From positions 1 to 44,356 of the forward strand of contig CAMVEM010000004.1 of NCBI GenBank assembly GCA_947166515.1: a stretch of 44,356 bases of DNA, in the 5' to 3' direction. Below the pieces are notes generated by a model, which did not search any database, was not told where the DNA came from, and was given only the letters and a program-made list of their open reading frames with translations. Below, piece after piece: positions 34,350 to 42,894 of the stretch. Source of the DNA: an uncultured Clostridia bacterium (GTDB lineage Bacteria; Bacillota; Clostridia; Oscillospirales; Ruminococcaceae). The position numbers and the translations under genes were made by a program. Every line of letters starts with the position of its first letter. Position 1 is the first letter of the stretch.

Positions 34350-37300
34350 CAGAATCCTCCTAAATTTGCTACTGGTTTTCCGTTCTTATCGAGCTTCCAC
34401 AGACCAAGCGGAACGCCTGGCTGTAAATGTGGGTGCATAGTCACAGCTCGCTTAGAATCGGTATACAGGAATACGCCCTTGTCGATACGAGGAAATTCTC
34501 CGCTGCCCAGCACCATATATTTTTCATCCTTTGACAGTGCAAACGCCATCCTGTGTACAAAATTTCCGTTATCGATACCCGAGTCCCTCATGTCTCGCGC
34601 CTGCTCAAAGCTGAACAGGAAATGAGTGTCCATTTTCGGCGCGTTGCTCAGTAGCTGTTTGAAACTGCCGCGGGCATCGAACGCTGGAACGTCGTTCAAG
34701 CTTTTATTATATTCTGCGACCTGCTCGTTGTAAAGTTTTATCAACCTTCGTCTTTCATCCGGATCCGTAACCGCTTTTATATCATCAAGAGACATCACCT
34801 TCGCCGGTTCCGGTTGCGGGGGATTTTCTTCGATATCGCTCATCTCAGAGGCTATAAGCTCATAATCAAGCACTATTATCAGCTGAGATAAGGTCTTTTT
34901 CTCCTTGACCCGGCTTCCTATTTCTGTGATCCGCCGACATATTTCATCTGTTCCGACTGCACAGTCAAATCGATCCCACACCTGTTTTCTGTACTTCTGG
35001 AATAACCGCGAAGACGGATCTGCCCAGACCCAGATCTGTCTGTCGCTGCGTGCATAGCTGTCCAGTATCGACATCATCACCGAGACACGTTCTTCCGGTT
35101 CTCCGCCTACGAGCAGTATGTTTTCTGCACTTGACTTCTTCAGGAAGAACGGGAAAACGCTGTCCAGCGATCTCGGCACTCCGGGATATATCACGGTGTC
35201 ATATTCTGTGATCGAGTTTGCTTCTTCAAATGCTTTCCGTGCGGGCTCCTGATCCTTGAAGGTTTTCGGAGTCATTCCATCGACCACGACAGGCTTCTTG
35301 GCAAAGTATTGGCTGTCATTCCTGGAATCATAATCATCGGTAGGCTTGAGCTGCTGATCGAGAAACTTTATAAGCTCCTTTATCTGACTGCTTTCGACAT
35401 ACATATTTCTGAATTTTCCAAGCTCGGCAGTGCCGTCCTCGCCTCTCCGCTTGTATAGCGTGTAATATGGCTGCATATTGTTCATCCAGCCGCTTATCTG
35501 CGCCGTTATGTATTCGGATGGAAGCATGAGCGTTGCTTTTATCTCGTTGTAAGTATTCTTCAGAGCAAACCGCATCTGGATCTGTTCGCGTGCTGCGTCT
35601 GTCAGGCCGGGAAGGCCTTCGGAATACGACTGGCTCGCGAGGATGAACTTGAGACCCACACCGCCGCCCTGCAGGAAAAGGTTCTCGAACATTGTTGCGT
35701 AAGATATACCGTTTTTATAGCCGAGCTTCAGTACCTGCGCCATCTGCGCGAACTCATCGATTATGACGAGTATCACCGGTATTCTCACTTCCGGAGGTAT
35801 ATCATTTATATTCTGATATCCGTTCTGTGCAAAGAACATTTTGCGTCGTTCGAGCTGCTCGGTAAGCTTATCTATCAGGTCGAACACAAGTTCCTGCGAA
35901 TTCTCCAGCAGAACGTATTTTACATGGGGCGGAACAGGGTCGGTATACTGTTTGAATTCCACCATTTTGAAATCTGCCAGCCACAGTTCAAGCTCATCCG
36001 GATGATAATTCATCATAAATCCGGATATCATTGTATGAAGAAGACTCGATTTACCGGATCTTGAAGCGCCCATCATATATGCTGCGAAGTTTTCGTTTTC
36101 AAAATTGCAGAATATCGTCTCGTCGTCATCGTTTATGGCAAACGGAACAGAGATCGAAGCTCTTTTGCCGGTTCGTCTTGAAGGGGCCTTCATCTTATAG
36201 CGATCGAAATATTTTGATCCGATCTGTTTCGGGTTAAGCGCTGCAATAATGCTGTCAGAGAACTCTTTCGGGATTTTGATGCTGCAGCCGTGCCAGGTGA
36301 ACGGCATTATCTCATCTCCGCAGAGAGTATGGAATGCTCCGCTGTCGTCGCATATTATCTGAAAACAGTTCTTCTGGGTGCTGGTCAGCTTTTTTTCGGC
36401 CCCGACGCCCATAGAACCGCGGTTAACAAGAGATAGTTCTATTAAAACAAGCCCGAATCTTGCGAGATTGTTTCTCAGATATGAAAAAGTACCACTCTGC
36501 GCATTGTGCTCGGAGATAACGATCACAATACGGAACGGTATGCGGCGGTTTTCTGAATTGGCGCTGTTGAAACTGCGGATATCGAGACTGCCGAGCTTAG
36601 CATCCGTTGTGTGGTAATAGCTTTCGAGCTGCTGTATGTATCGGTTGCATTCATCTGCAGTCTGAGGAATATTGTCAATAAGGTTATTCTTTCCCTCAGT
36701 AAAGTAATAGAGTTCGCTGACAGCACTTGCGTTGTAATGTACCCTGTCAATGACGGAAACACGTAACGAGGCAGCTCCGTATAATCTCAGCTGGTTCAGG
36801 ATAAGCGCCTGCAGTCCGGAATAGACCTCACCGCTGTTTTCTTCGGTATATTCGGCGGAGATATACGATCCTGCCTCGGAGCGGAATCCGCGCGGGCAGA
36901 AAACGCTGCCTGTGTGTTCATTGAAAGCATTGCCGAAGCGTTTCTTGAGGGCAGGGTACAAAGCTTTCGGTGCTTCGACAGGGTAATTGTTTCCACCTAT
37001 TAGCATCATTGGCAGATCGGTTCTGAACCCGTTTGGGGAGACTAAAAGTTCCGGCGTGATGTTGTAGAGGTTTACAGTATCGTTGATATCAGCTGCCAGC
37101 TTGCATATTTCGGGGCTGTCGATCAGAGCGCGGAGCCTTGCTTCTATCTTGTCACCTTCACGTATACAGTCCTGTTCCGCCTGATGAACGGCGGCATTTC
37201 TGCAGTCGGAGATACTTGCTTTTCTGCGCTCGTTTTTCGCTATCTGGTCGTCGATAAAAGCAGTATATGACTTACAGAGAGAGATAATGAGGTCAGCGTA

Positions 37301-37627
37301 TGTATAGACTCCGGTTGCTCTGTAGTTATCCGAGCTGCTCTGTTCGAGCTCGAAAAGTCTGTCCATATCAGGTTCGAGCATTTCTTCATTGCCGAGAGGT
37401 CTGCCCACAGTATGTTCGGCTGCAATTTTACGGTATGCCGCTATGTTTTCCTTCGTGGAGTTCAGCTCGGCTATGCGCTCATTGCATTTATTAGTTTCCG
37501 CAATCTGGTTTTCATCCGGGCCGCTGTCTGAGCGGATGCAGTTTATCTTCTCCTTGAGTTCTTTGATCTCGCTCTTAGCTTTCCGGAATTCTGAACGGAG
37601 TCTGCTGATTTCTTCGGAAAATCCCAT
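34349..37627 (-). CDS. FtsK/EssC-like secretion-type ATPase without membrane spans
   Basis: 1092 aa from the ATG at 37627 (GAGG 6 bases upstream; a GTG at 37639 would add 4 codons). Order: coiled coil (about 5-70), helical region, an ATPase-like first domain without a P-loop (about 200-450), a canonical FtsK/SpoIIIE domain (about 475-760) with Walker A GASRSGKSS (520-528) and Walker B VILVIIDEFA (618-627), and a third degenerate domain (about 825-1070, LLVGGEPEERV). Three ATPase-like domains in series are typical of the EssC/EccC motors of type VII secretion. Unlike those, I see no membrane span or N-terminal FHA domain. It is the first gene of the long minus operon and is coupled to a WXG100-like gene. 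Confidence 0.82.
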   Translation of the reverse strand: MGFSEEISRLRSEFRKAKSEIKELKEKINCIRSDSGPDENQIAETNKCNERIAELNSTKENIAAYRKIAAEHTVGRPLGNEEMLEPDMDRLFELEQSSSDNYRATGVYTYADLIISLCKSYTAFIDDQIAKNERRKASISDCRNAAVHQAEQDCIREGDKIEARLRALIDSPEICKLAADINDTVNLYNITPELLVSPNGFRTDLPMMLIGGNNYPVEAPKALYPALKKRFGNAFNEHTGSVFCPRGFRSEAGSYISAEYTEENSGEVYSGLQALILNQLRLYGAASLRVSVIDRVHYNASAVSELYYFTEGKNNLIDNIPQTADECNRYIQQLESYYHTTDAKLGSLDIRSFNSANSENRRIPFRIVIVISEHNAQSGTFSYLRNNLARFGLVLIELSLVNRGSMGVGAEKKLTSTQKNCFQIICDDSGAFHTLCGDEIMPFTWHGCSIKIPKEFSDSIIAALNPKQIGSKYFDRYKMKAPSRRTGKRASISVPFAINDDDETIFCNFENENFAAYMMGASRSGKSSLLHTMISGFMMNYHPDELELWLADFKMVEFKQYTDPVPPHVKYVLLENSQELVFDLIDKLTEQLERRKMFFAQNGYQNINDIPPEVRIPVILVIIDEFAQMAQVLKLGYKNGISYATMFENLFLQGGGVGLKFILASQSYSEGLPGLTDAAREQIQMRFALKNTYNEIKATLMLPSEYITAQISGWMNNMQPYYTLYKRRGEDGTAELGKFRNMYVESSQIKELIKFLDQQLKPTDDYDSRNDSQYFAKKPVVVDGMTPKTFKDQEPARKAFEEANSITEYDTVIYPGVPRSLDSVFPFFLKKSSAENILLVGGEPEERVSVMMSILDSYARSDRQIWVWADPSSRLFQKYRKQVWDRFDCAVGTDEICRRITEIGSRVKEKKTLSQLIIVLDYELIASEMSDIEENPPQPEPAKVMSLDDIKAVTDPDERRRLIKLYNEQVAEYNKSLNDVPAFDARGSFKQLLSNAPKMDTHFLFSFEQARDMRDSGIDNGNFVHRMAFALSKDEKYMVLGSGEFPRIDKGVFLYTDSKRAVTMHPHLQPGVPLGLWKLDKNGKPVANLGGF

Positions 37628-37699
37628 ATCTGACCTCACCGGTAATAATTAATCTGAGTTTTTGTCAAAATGCATAATAATCTCGTTTTTCCTTTTCAT

Positions 37700-37728
37700 A
37701 TTATACATCATTATAGTATAGTTGTCAA
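37700..37728 (-). promoter_or_regulatory. Perfect sigma-A promoter of the long minus operon
   Basis: On the minus strand: TTGACA (37728-37723), a 17-base spacer and TATAAT (37705-37700). Both boxes and spacing are consensus. The leader to the ATG is about 65 bases. It drives the operon running down to 25781. Confidence 0.8.
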
Positions 37729-37875
37729 GACATTGATCTGTGTTTTACAAGCCATTCCGGGATAAGCTTTAAGTTACGATATGCTCATTTCACCAACCAA
37801 TTCTTTAAAGTTTTGGGCAATTTATGCTGCACGTTATGGATACGATTGCAAAAATTGAAATCCGGCTCCAAACGC

Positions 37876-37900
37876 GGCGCTGTCCTGTAAGGACAGCGCC
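37876..37900 (-). terminator. Perfect hairpin after the SH3b-protein gene
   Basis: The 10-bp stem GGCGCTGTCC/GGACAGCGCC has a 5-base loop and lies 15 bases beyond the stop at 37916 on the minus strand. The T run that follows is weak. It also shields the operon promoter at 37728 from upstream transcription. Confidence 0.62.
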
Positions 37901-37915
37901 GGAAGTGCCGATGGA

Positions 37916-39043
37916 TCAGTATCGGATATAAGTACGGTATGACCAGCCATATACGCCGTTATAGCAGACCCACACCCAGTTGCCGCGGCGGCGTTGGGTA
38001 TAGACCTTGCACCAGGCGCCCTCTGGTATCTCGTATATACGGTATTTTGTGGAAGGTGTGCGGTTAATGCAGAGGCTTCCGTCCGTATTGTGGATCTGTC
38101 CCCAGACATACGACGGTTCGGTCTTTTTTAGATATGCGCCGTAGCTGTAGCCTTCGTGCACACCATCTGAGACATACTTCCAGTTTCCGACAGACTTGTC
38201 CGGATATACTGTGCAGGATGAGTATTCCGGCATCTCCGCAATACCGTATCCTGCCGAAGGCTTTGAGTTTATAACCAGTGAGCCGTCTGTTCCGGTGACA
38301 TAGGCTGTATATGACGATTGCGAAGGTTTGTGCCAGTCGTCGGTAACAGCTGCGTCGGAACGGACTATGTACAGATCGCGGCCGGGATTGCTCTTGATCT
38401 GTCCCTGGATAGTGTCTGCGCCCTGGTCGCAGTAGCGGTAATCTGTCCAGCCCATCGTCTCGAAGTACGTTTTACGGTCAAATTTATCGGGAGAAGATCC
38501 GTGATTGTTGTCGTAAGCATAGATCCGCTTGCTGTCCATGTCGTAGAAAATGAGTACATGGCCTCCGTAGCAAAGATAATCTCCCGGACGAAGGTTTGCT
38601 TTCATCCACGCTATTTTGCTGCTTATCTTGTCATCTCCCGTGTAATTAATAGTTCTTGCGGTCGATGCGCGGTCTAGAAACAAGACATCGAAAGCCATTC
38701 TCGCAAAGCCCTGGCAGTATTTTGACTTATATGTCTGCCAGTCCCAGACCCTTGAACCATTGTCGTATACGTCCGTATAATTCGAGCTGTATGAGCCGTC
38801 CCAGACGCTTCCCGCTCGGAAAGGCCAGTAATCGCTGTTTTTGAGCCACCTTATCCGCCGCTGTATCTCCGAGTATGTGAAATCGACTGAAGCAGAGCTT
38901 TCGGCAGATGCCGGCGCACTTAATCCTGCAAGAGATGAAATAATAATGCATAGGACCGTAAAGATTATAGCCAGCCGTTGCAATGGGCGATGAAAATAAG
39001 CATTCCTCGCCATACTACCGGTTTTGTCTGTAGATATTGACAT
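37916..39043 (-). CDS. Secreted cysteine-peptidase-like protein with two SH3b domains
   Basis: 375 aa. An N-terminal signal sequence (hydrophobic 23-42, likely cleavage after APASA, about 48) precedes a domain at about 55-235 with a plausible Cys-His-Asn set: Cys110 in YCQGFAR, His162 in LCYGGHVLIFYD and Asn179/180 in YAYDNNH. The pattern resembles the NlpC/P60-CHAP superfamily of wall hydrolases and amidases, but no exact family is claimed. Two C-terminal SH3b repeats follow (about 255-320 and 325-375), each with SLxIN at its start; such domains bind cell-wall peptides. AGGAGGA lies 7 bases before the ATG. It lies upstream of the secretion-like operon on the same strand, separated by a hairpin. 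Confidence 0.72.
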   Translation of the reverse strand: MSISTDKTGSMARNAYFHRPLQRLAIIFTVLCIIISSLAGLSAPASAESSASVDFTYSEIQRRIRWLKNSDYWPFRAGSVWDGSYSSNYTDVYDNGSRVWDWQTYKSKYCQGFARMAFDVLFLDRASTARTINYTGDDKISSKIAWMKANLRPGDYLCYGGHVLIFYDMDSKRIYAYDNNHGSSPDKFDRKTYFETMGWTDYRYCDQGADTIQGQIKSNPGRDLYIVRSDAAVTDDWHKPSQSSYTAYVTGTDGSLVINSKPSAGYGIAEMPEYSSCTVYPDKSVGNWKYVSDGVHEGYSYGAYLKKTEPSYVWGQIHNTDGSLCINRTPSTKYRIYEIPEGAWCKVYTQRRRGNWVWVCYNGVYGWSYRTYIRY

Positions 39044-39104
39044 TTTTTATTCCTCCTGTCGTTTTAAGATTTATAAAACATTTCTGATCGTCCGGACTGT
39101 CTAT

Positions 39105-39133
39105 ATTATAACATCCACAGTGACTAAACAGAA
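39105..39133 (-). promoter_or_regulatory. Possible promoter of the SH3b-protein gene
   Basis: On the minus strand: TTCTGT (39133-39128), a 17-base spacer and TATAAT (39110-39105). The -10 is perfect, the -35 poor. Confidence 0.4.
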
Positions 39134-39392
39134 GACAAAAAAACCGTATATAAAATAATTTTTCCTTGTTTTTAACTCGTGTTATCATTTTTTCCCCGGC
39201 GGATCGCATTTTTTCGTTTAATAACAAAACCGTTATTATAAATGGTTTGTTAATCTGCTATAAATAGCGTGATTTGAATAATATGCAATATAAGCATAAT
39301 AAAGATATCGCGATTTACTATGCCTGACAATGTCGTAAGAGGAGGAAAACGGATCTGTACATTTCGCAAATATCGTAAATCATGAAAATGAA

Positions 39393-39421
39393 TTGACAAT
39401 TCATAAGAATTATGCTATCCT
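39393..39421 (+). promoter_or_regulatory. Sigma-A promoter, extended -10
   Basis: TTGACA (39393-39398), a 17-base spacer ending in TGC, and TATCCT (39416-39421). The predicted transcript starts near 39428, just before a perfect hairpin. Confidence 0.62.
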
Positions 39422-39431
39422 GTTATTATCA

Positions 39432-39472
39432 ACAACTTAAGAAGCTTTCGCTGCTGTATGCACTTAAGTTGT
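39432..39472 (+). promoter_or_regulatory. Perfect 10-bp inverted repeat at the transcript start
   Basis: ACAACTTAAG (39432-39441) and CTTAAGTTGT (39463-39472) with a 21-base loop. It begins about 4 bases after the predicted start site, so it may act as an operator or a 5' mRNA stem. Confidence 0.6.
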
Positions 39473-39496
39473 GAATATCAATTATACTGCTAAAAA

Positions 39497-39528
39497 TATG
39501 CTCTAATCTGGCGCATAATTAGAGCATA
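39497..39528 (+). promoter_or_regulatory. Perfect 11-bp inverted repeat in the leader
   Basis: TATGCTCTAAT (39497-39507) and ATTAGAGCATA (39518-39528) with a 10-base loop. There is no T run after it, so it is not a standard terminator; it may be an operator or a leader structure. Confidence 0.6.
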
Positions 39529-39575
39529 ATGAAATAAATCAGAAAGGATGCGCACTCACAGTGCACAGATAAACA

Positions 39576-40783
39576 ATGTACGGAACGTTCATAGGCGATA
39601 TCGTAGGTTCAAAATACGAGTTCGACAACAAAAAGACAAAAGAATTTCCTCTTTTTTCACCTTATTGTGATTTTACGGATGACACAATAATGACAGTGGC
39701 TGTCGCAAGAGCGCTGCTGCGAAGAACGGGGCGCGAATAGCAAAAGGCCCTTGTGTGCATTTCTTGTAGAAGAAATGCAGTCTTTGGGGAGAAAATATCC
39801 TTCACCCAAAGGCGCTTACGGCGGAAGCTTTTCAAAATGGCTCAAAGCAGATGACCCTAAGCCCTACGGGAGCTTCGGCAACGGCTCCGCAATGCGCGTT
39901 TCCCCCTGCGGTCTTATCGCCGTTACGCTTGAAGAGGCTCAGGCTCTTGCAGCAGCAAGCGCTTCGGTGAGTCATGATCATCCCGAAGGAATAAAAGGTG
40001 CGGTAGCTGTCGCTACTGCAGTTTTTCTTGCAAAAGTAGTACAAAACAAGAAAGAGATAAAAAAGCAGTAAGCGAATTTTACAATGTGGATTTCATCCTT
40101 GATTCCATCAGAGACGGCTACGGCTTTGATTCGACCTGTCAGGATTCCGTGCCGCAGGCTCTTGTTGCTTTCTTTGAGTCAGACAGCTTTGAGGATGCGA
40201 TAAGAAACGTCATATCTATCGGTGGAGACTGCGATACGACAGGCGCGATAACCAGTTCGTTGGCCTGGACCTATTACGACGTGCAATCCGGTACATATAG
40301 TGGATGGGCCTACAATAAATTTGATCCCGTAATGCTTGCAATAAAGGATCAGGCATTGAAATTCCTACCGCAAGAGTTTATCGACACGGCCGATGAATTT
40401 CACGAGGTCTGCTGGAACAGATCAGGTACTTATGATCGTGTCGGTATCTGTACAGGAATACTGACTGAAGAGGAGATGCCGGAAAGCAATAAAACCCGAA
40501 GCCGAAAAGATTCATTGGAAAAAACACCCATCACCGATCTTTCTGCTGATATTGAAAAAGCGCTGACCGGGTTCTGCCGGAAATATGTTTTTTTCCTTGA
40601 AGCGCTTTACCGCGACAAAGAGCTCAACGAGATGAGGCCGGGGTCAGAAAAAGTATCTATGCACCCGGAGATGAAGATAAATACCTGGCCGAATGCTTGA
40701 TCAGATATGTCGGACAGTATGGCGGGGAAAGCCTGCGGAATAAAATAATGCCCTTTGTAACTGAACAGTTTCACTGTGTTTGA
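39576..40783 (+). pseudogene. ADP-ribosylglycohydrolase (DraG family), broken by three frameshifts
   Basis: Four pieces in successive frames give one DraG-type protein. Piece 1 (39576-39740) starts MYGTFIGDIVGSKYE and has the metal motif FTDDTIMTVAVA, then stops at TAG. Piece 2 (to 40071) has SHDHPEGIKGAVAVATAV. Piece 3 (to 40700) has SVPQALVAF and the second metal motif GGDCDTTGAITS. Piece 4 (about 40657-40783) reads PGDEDKYLAECLIRYVGQYG. The first two shifts fall in short homopolymers (GGGG near 39727; six A at 40059-40064, where seven would restore frame). The family removes ADP-ribose from proteins or metabolites. The catalytic Asp residues survive in separate frames. No ribosome site lies close to the ATG. 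Sequencing error is possible but three events make decay likelier. Confidence 0.82.
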
Positions 40784-40989
40784 TTACAGAACATTTTTAT
40801 ATTAGCAGAAATATCTATGGATATCCTATTATTTTCATCAGGTCATTATGAAGTACGGGATCCCTGCCATAGTTCGGTAATTATAGGCTGCATTTAAACA
40901 AAGCGACAGAATTCCGGCAAGTGCGCGGAAGAAAGAGGGCGGCTCAAAGCAGAACTTCTCGCCCGGGTCAATGATAAGTGGAAATAATA

Positions 40990-42777
40990 ATGACAGGAAA
41001 AATGATAATGATACGTCGAATACTGAACGCAGTGCTGTTTCTGATAATGCTGACAGCGCTGGAACTGAATAAAAATACGATAGTCGGCTTGATCGTTTTT
41101 ATCGTGCTTACAGCGGGATATGTATATCTTTGCGAAAAGCTGCTGAAGGACAAGAAATTTCTGCTGAAAGCGGGAGCATGGCTCGGTTGGCTCGCTTCAT
41201 TCGCGGCAGTGCTGATACTGACATACCCGCCTGTGCAGAGCGTTCCCGCGGTAGATGTGAGCAATCCGCAGGCCACGGAGATAGTAACTGTTGCACAGGG
41301 ACAGCTTACCGGCGTGTTCAATGCCGACAAGACTGTTGAGGTTTATGCGGGTATCCCATACGCACAGGCGCCGGTAGGCGAGCTTCGCTGGAAAGCGCCG
41401 CAGGACGCTCTGCCTTGGGATGGCGTTCTCAGAGCGGATACATTCGCGCCTATGAGTATGCAGCCGACAAATCTGCCGATATATAATTCGCTGTCGCAGA
41501 TAATCGCATATCACGATTATGAGATCTCTTTCTCCGACAATTACATACCGCCGGTGAGCGAGGATTCGCTTTATCTGAATATCTGGAAGCCTGCGGGCGA
41601 TGTCAGCGGACTTCCCGTACTTGTGTATATCCATGGCGGTTCGCTCCAGACTGGTCAGCCATGGTATGCGGATTACAGCGGAGAGGGACTTGCGAAGCAG
41701 GGCGCTGTTGTCGTGAATATGGGCTATCGTCTCGGAGTTTTCGGATTCTTCGCAGATGAAGAATTGCAGGCGGAATCGCAGTACGGCACTACCGGGAACT
41801 ACGGACTTCTTGATCAGATAAAGGCGCTCGAATGGGTGCGTGACAATATTTCGGCATTCGGCGGAGATCCCGGTAACGTGACTCTTTCGGGAGAGTCGGC
41901 AGGTTCCGCGTGTGTCAGCGCATTATGCACCTCGCCGCTCGCGGCGGGATTGTTCAGGCGCGTGATAATGGAAAGCTCTACAGTTGTTTCGGCAAAACCT
42001 CCGCATTCATTCAGAACACTTGAAGAGGCTCTCGACAGCGGAAAAGAACTTAAATCCCGTCATAACTGCAAAACAACAGATGATCTTCGTAAACTCCCCG
42101 CGGAGGAACTTGCAAGCGAAGCCTACACACAGCATCATATCACTGTTGACGGATATGTTCTCGCTGAAATGCCGTATGAGTCCTACAAAAAGGGCATACA
42201 TAACGAAGAAGCGATACTCCACGGTGCAAACGCGGAGGAAAGCGGCCCGTTTATCATACTCGACCACGCGAATATGAGCAACTATACTGCGAAAATACGG
42301 AACTATTTCGGAGCATACACAGATGAGATACTGAAAATCTATCCTGCTGCGACCGACGATGAAGCGGACAGATACTGGGCTGAGATATATGGTTCCGTAT
42401 TCTTCAACTATCCGCATTACTGCCTTGACAGGCTCGCAGTGCAGAACAGTATCCCGGCTTATGAATATCTGTTCACGAAACATAACGGACGGCTTGGGTG
42501 CTGGCACAGCGGTGAAATGGTCTACTGTTTCGGAAACATTCCCGAAAGCTCGTCGCTGTATGACGCGAAAGATCGGGAGCTGAGCAGAACGATGACAGCT
42601 TACTGGCTGAATTTTATGAGAACAGGCGACCCGAACGGTGCAGGACTTCCGGTATGGGAGCAAAGTACGACATCGTTAAAGCTGCTTGAATTCGGAACCA
42701 ATACAGGAATGACAGACGAAAAGCGGCTTGCGCTGTATTCGGTGCTTGACAGAATGGAAGGATTTGATATAAAATAA
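40990..42777 (+). CDS. Membrane-anchored type-B carboxylesterase
   Basis: 595 aa from the ATG at 40990; a GTG 4 codons earlier is an alternative, and the ribosome site is weak in both cases. Three hydrophobic helices fill about residues 5-85, then a type-B carboxylesterase domain to the end: VYAGIPYAQAPVGELRWKAP, the oxyanion region VYIHGGSLQTG, and the nucleophile elbow SGESAGSA with Ser303. A late CWHSGEMVYCFGN carries the likely catalytic His. These alpha/beta hydrolases cleave esters of small alcohols or acyl groups on sugars and lipids. Family members are usually soluble or secreted; the three-helix anchor is unusual. It has no obvious operon partner. Confidence 0.85.
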   Translation: MTGKMIMIRRILNAVLFLIMLTALELNKNTIVGLIVFIVLTAGYVYLCEKLLKDKKFLLKAGAWLGWLASFAAVLILTYPPVQSVPAVDVSNPQATEIVTVAQGQLTGVFNADKTVEVYAGIPYAQAPVGELRWKAPQDALPWDGVLRADTFAPMSMQPTNLPIYNSLSQIIAYHDYEISFSDNYIPPVSEDSLYLNIWKPAGDVSGLPVLVYIHGGSLQTGQPWYADYSGEGLAKQGAVVVNMGYRLGVFGFFADEELQAESQYGTTGNYGLLDQIKALEWVRDNISAFGGDPGNVTLSGESAGSACVSALCTSPLAAGLFRRVIMESSTVVSAKPPHSFRTLEEALDSGKELKSRHNCKTTDDLRKLPAEELASEAYTQHHITVDGYVLAEMPYESYKKGIHNEEAILHGANAEESGPFIILDHANMSNYTAKIRNYFGAYTDEILKIYPAATDDEADRYWAEIYGSVFFNYPHYCLDRLAVQNSIPAYEYLFTKHNGRLGCWHSGEMVYCFGNIPESSSLYDAKDRELSRTMTAYWLNFMRTGDPNGAGLPVWEQSTTSLKLLEFGTNTGMTDEKRLALYSVLDRMEGFDIK

Positions 42778-42894
42778 CATACTCGGCTGTATAATTCTCG
42801 CGTTCGGAATATGGGTGCAGCTCAAAGGCGCTGTGGCAACAAACATAAAACGCACTTACTCATAAAAGAGAAGTGACATCGGAGGAAAACGAAA

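Larger units (their letters stand above)
39044..39575. other. 532-base divergent regulatory gap
   Basis: No gene is supported here. It is very AT-rich. It holds a probable minus-strand promoter for the SH3b-protein gene (39105-39133), a plus-strand promoter (39393-39421) and two perfect hairpins (39432-39472 and 39497-39528) in the leader of the ADP-ribosylglycohydrolase pseudogene. AGAGGAGG at about 39340-39347 looks like a ribosome site but has no ATG in reach. Confidence 0.6.

Noticed and set aside
17493-37728. Prophage or integrated element
   Set aside because: No integrase, transposase, phage structural gene, tRNA or flanking direct repeat was found at either edge.
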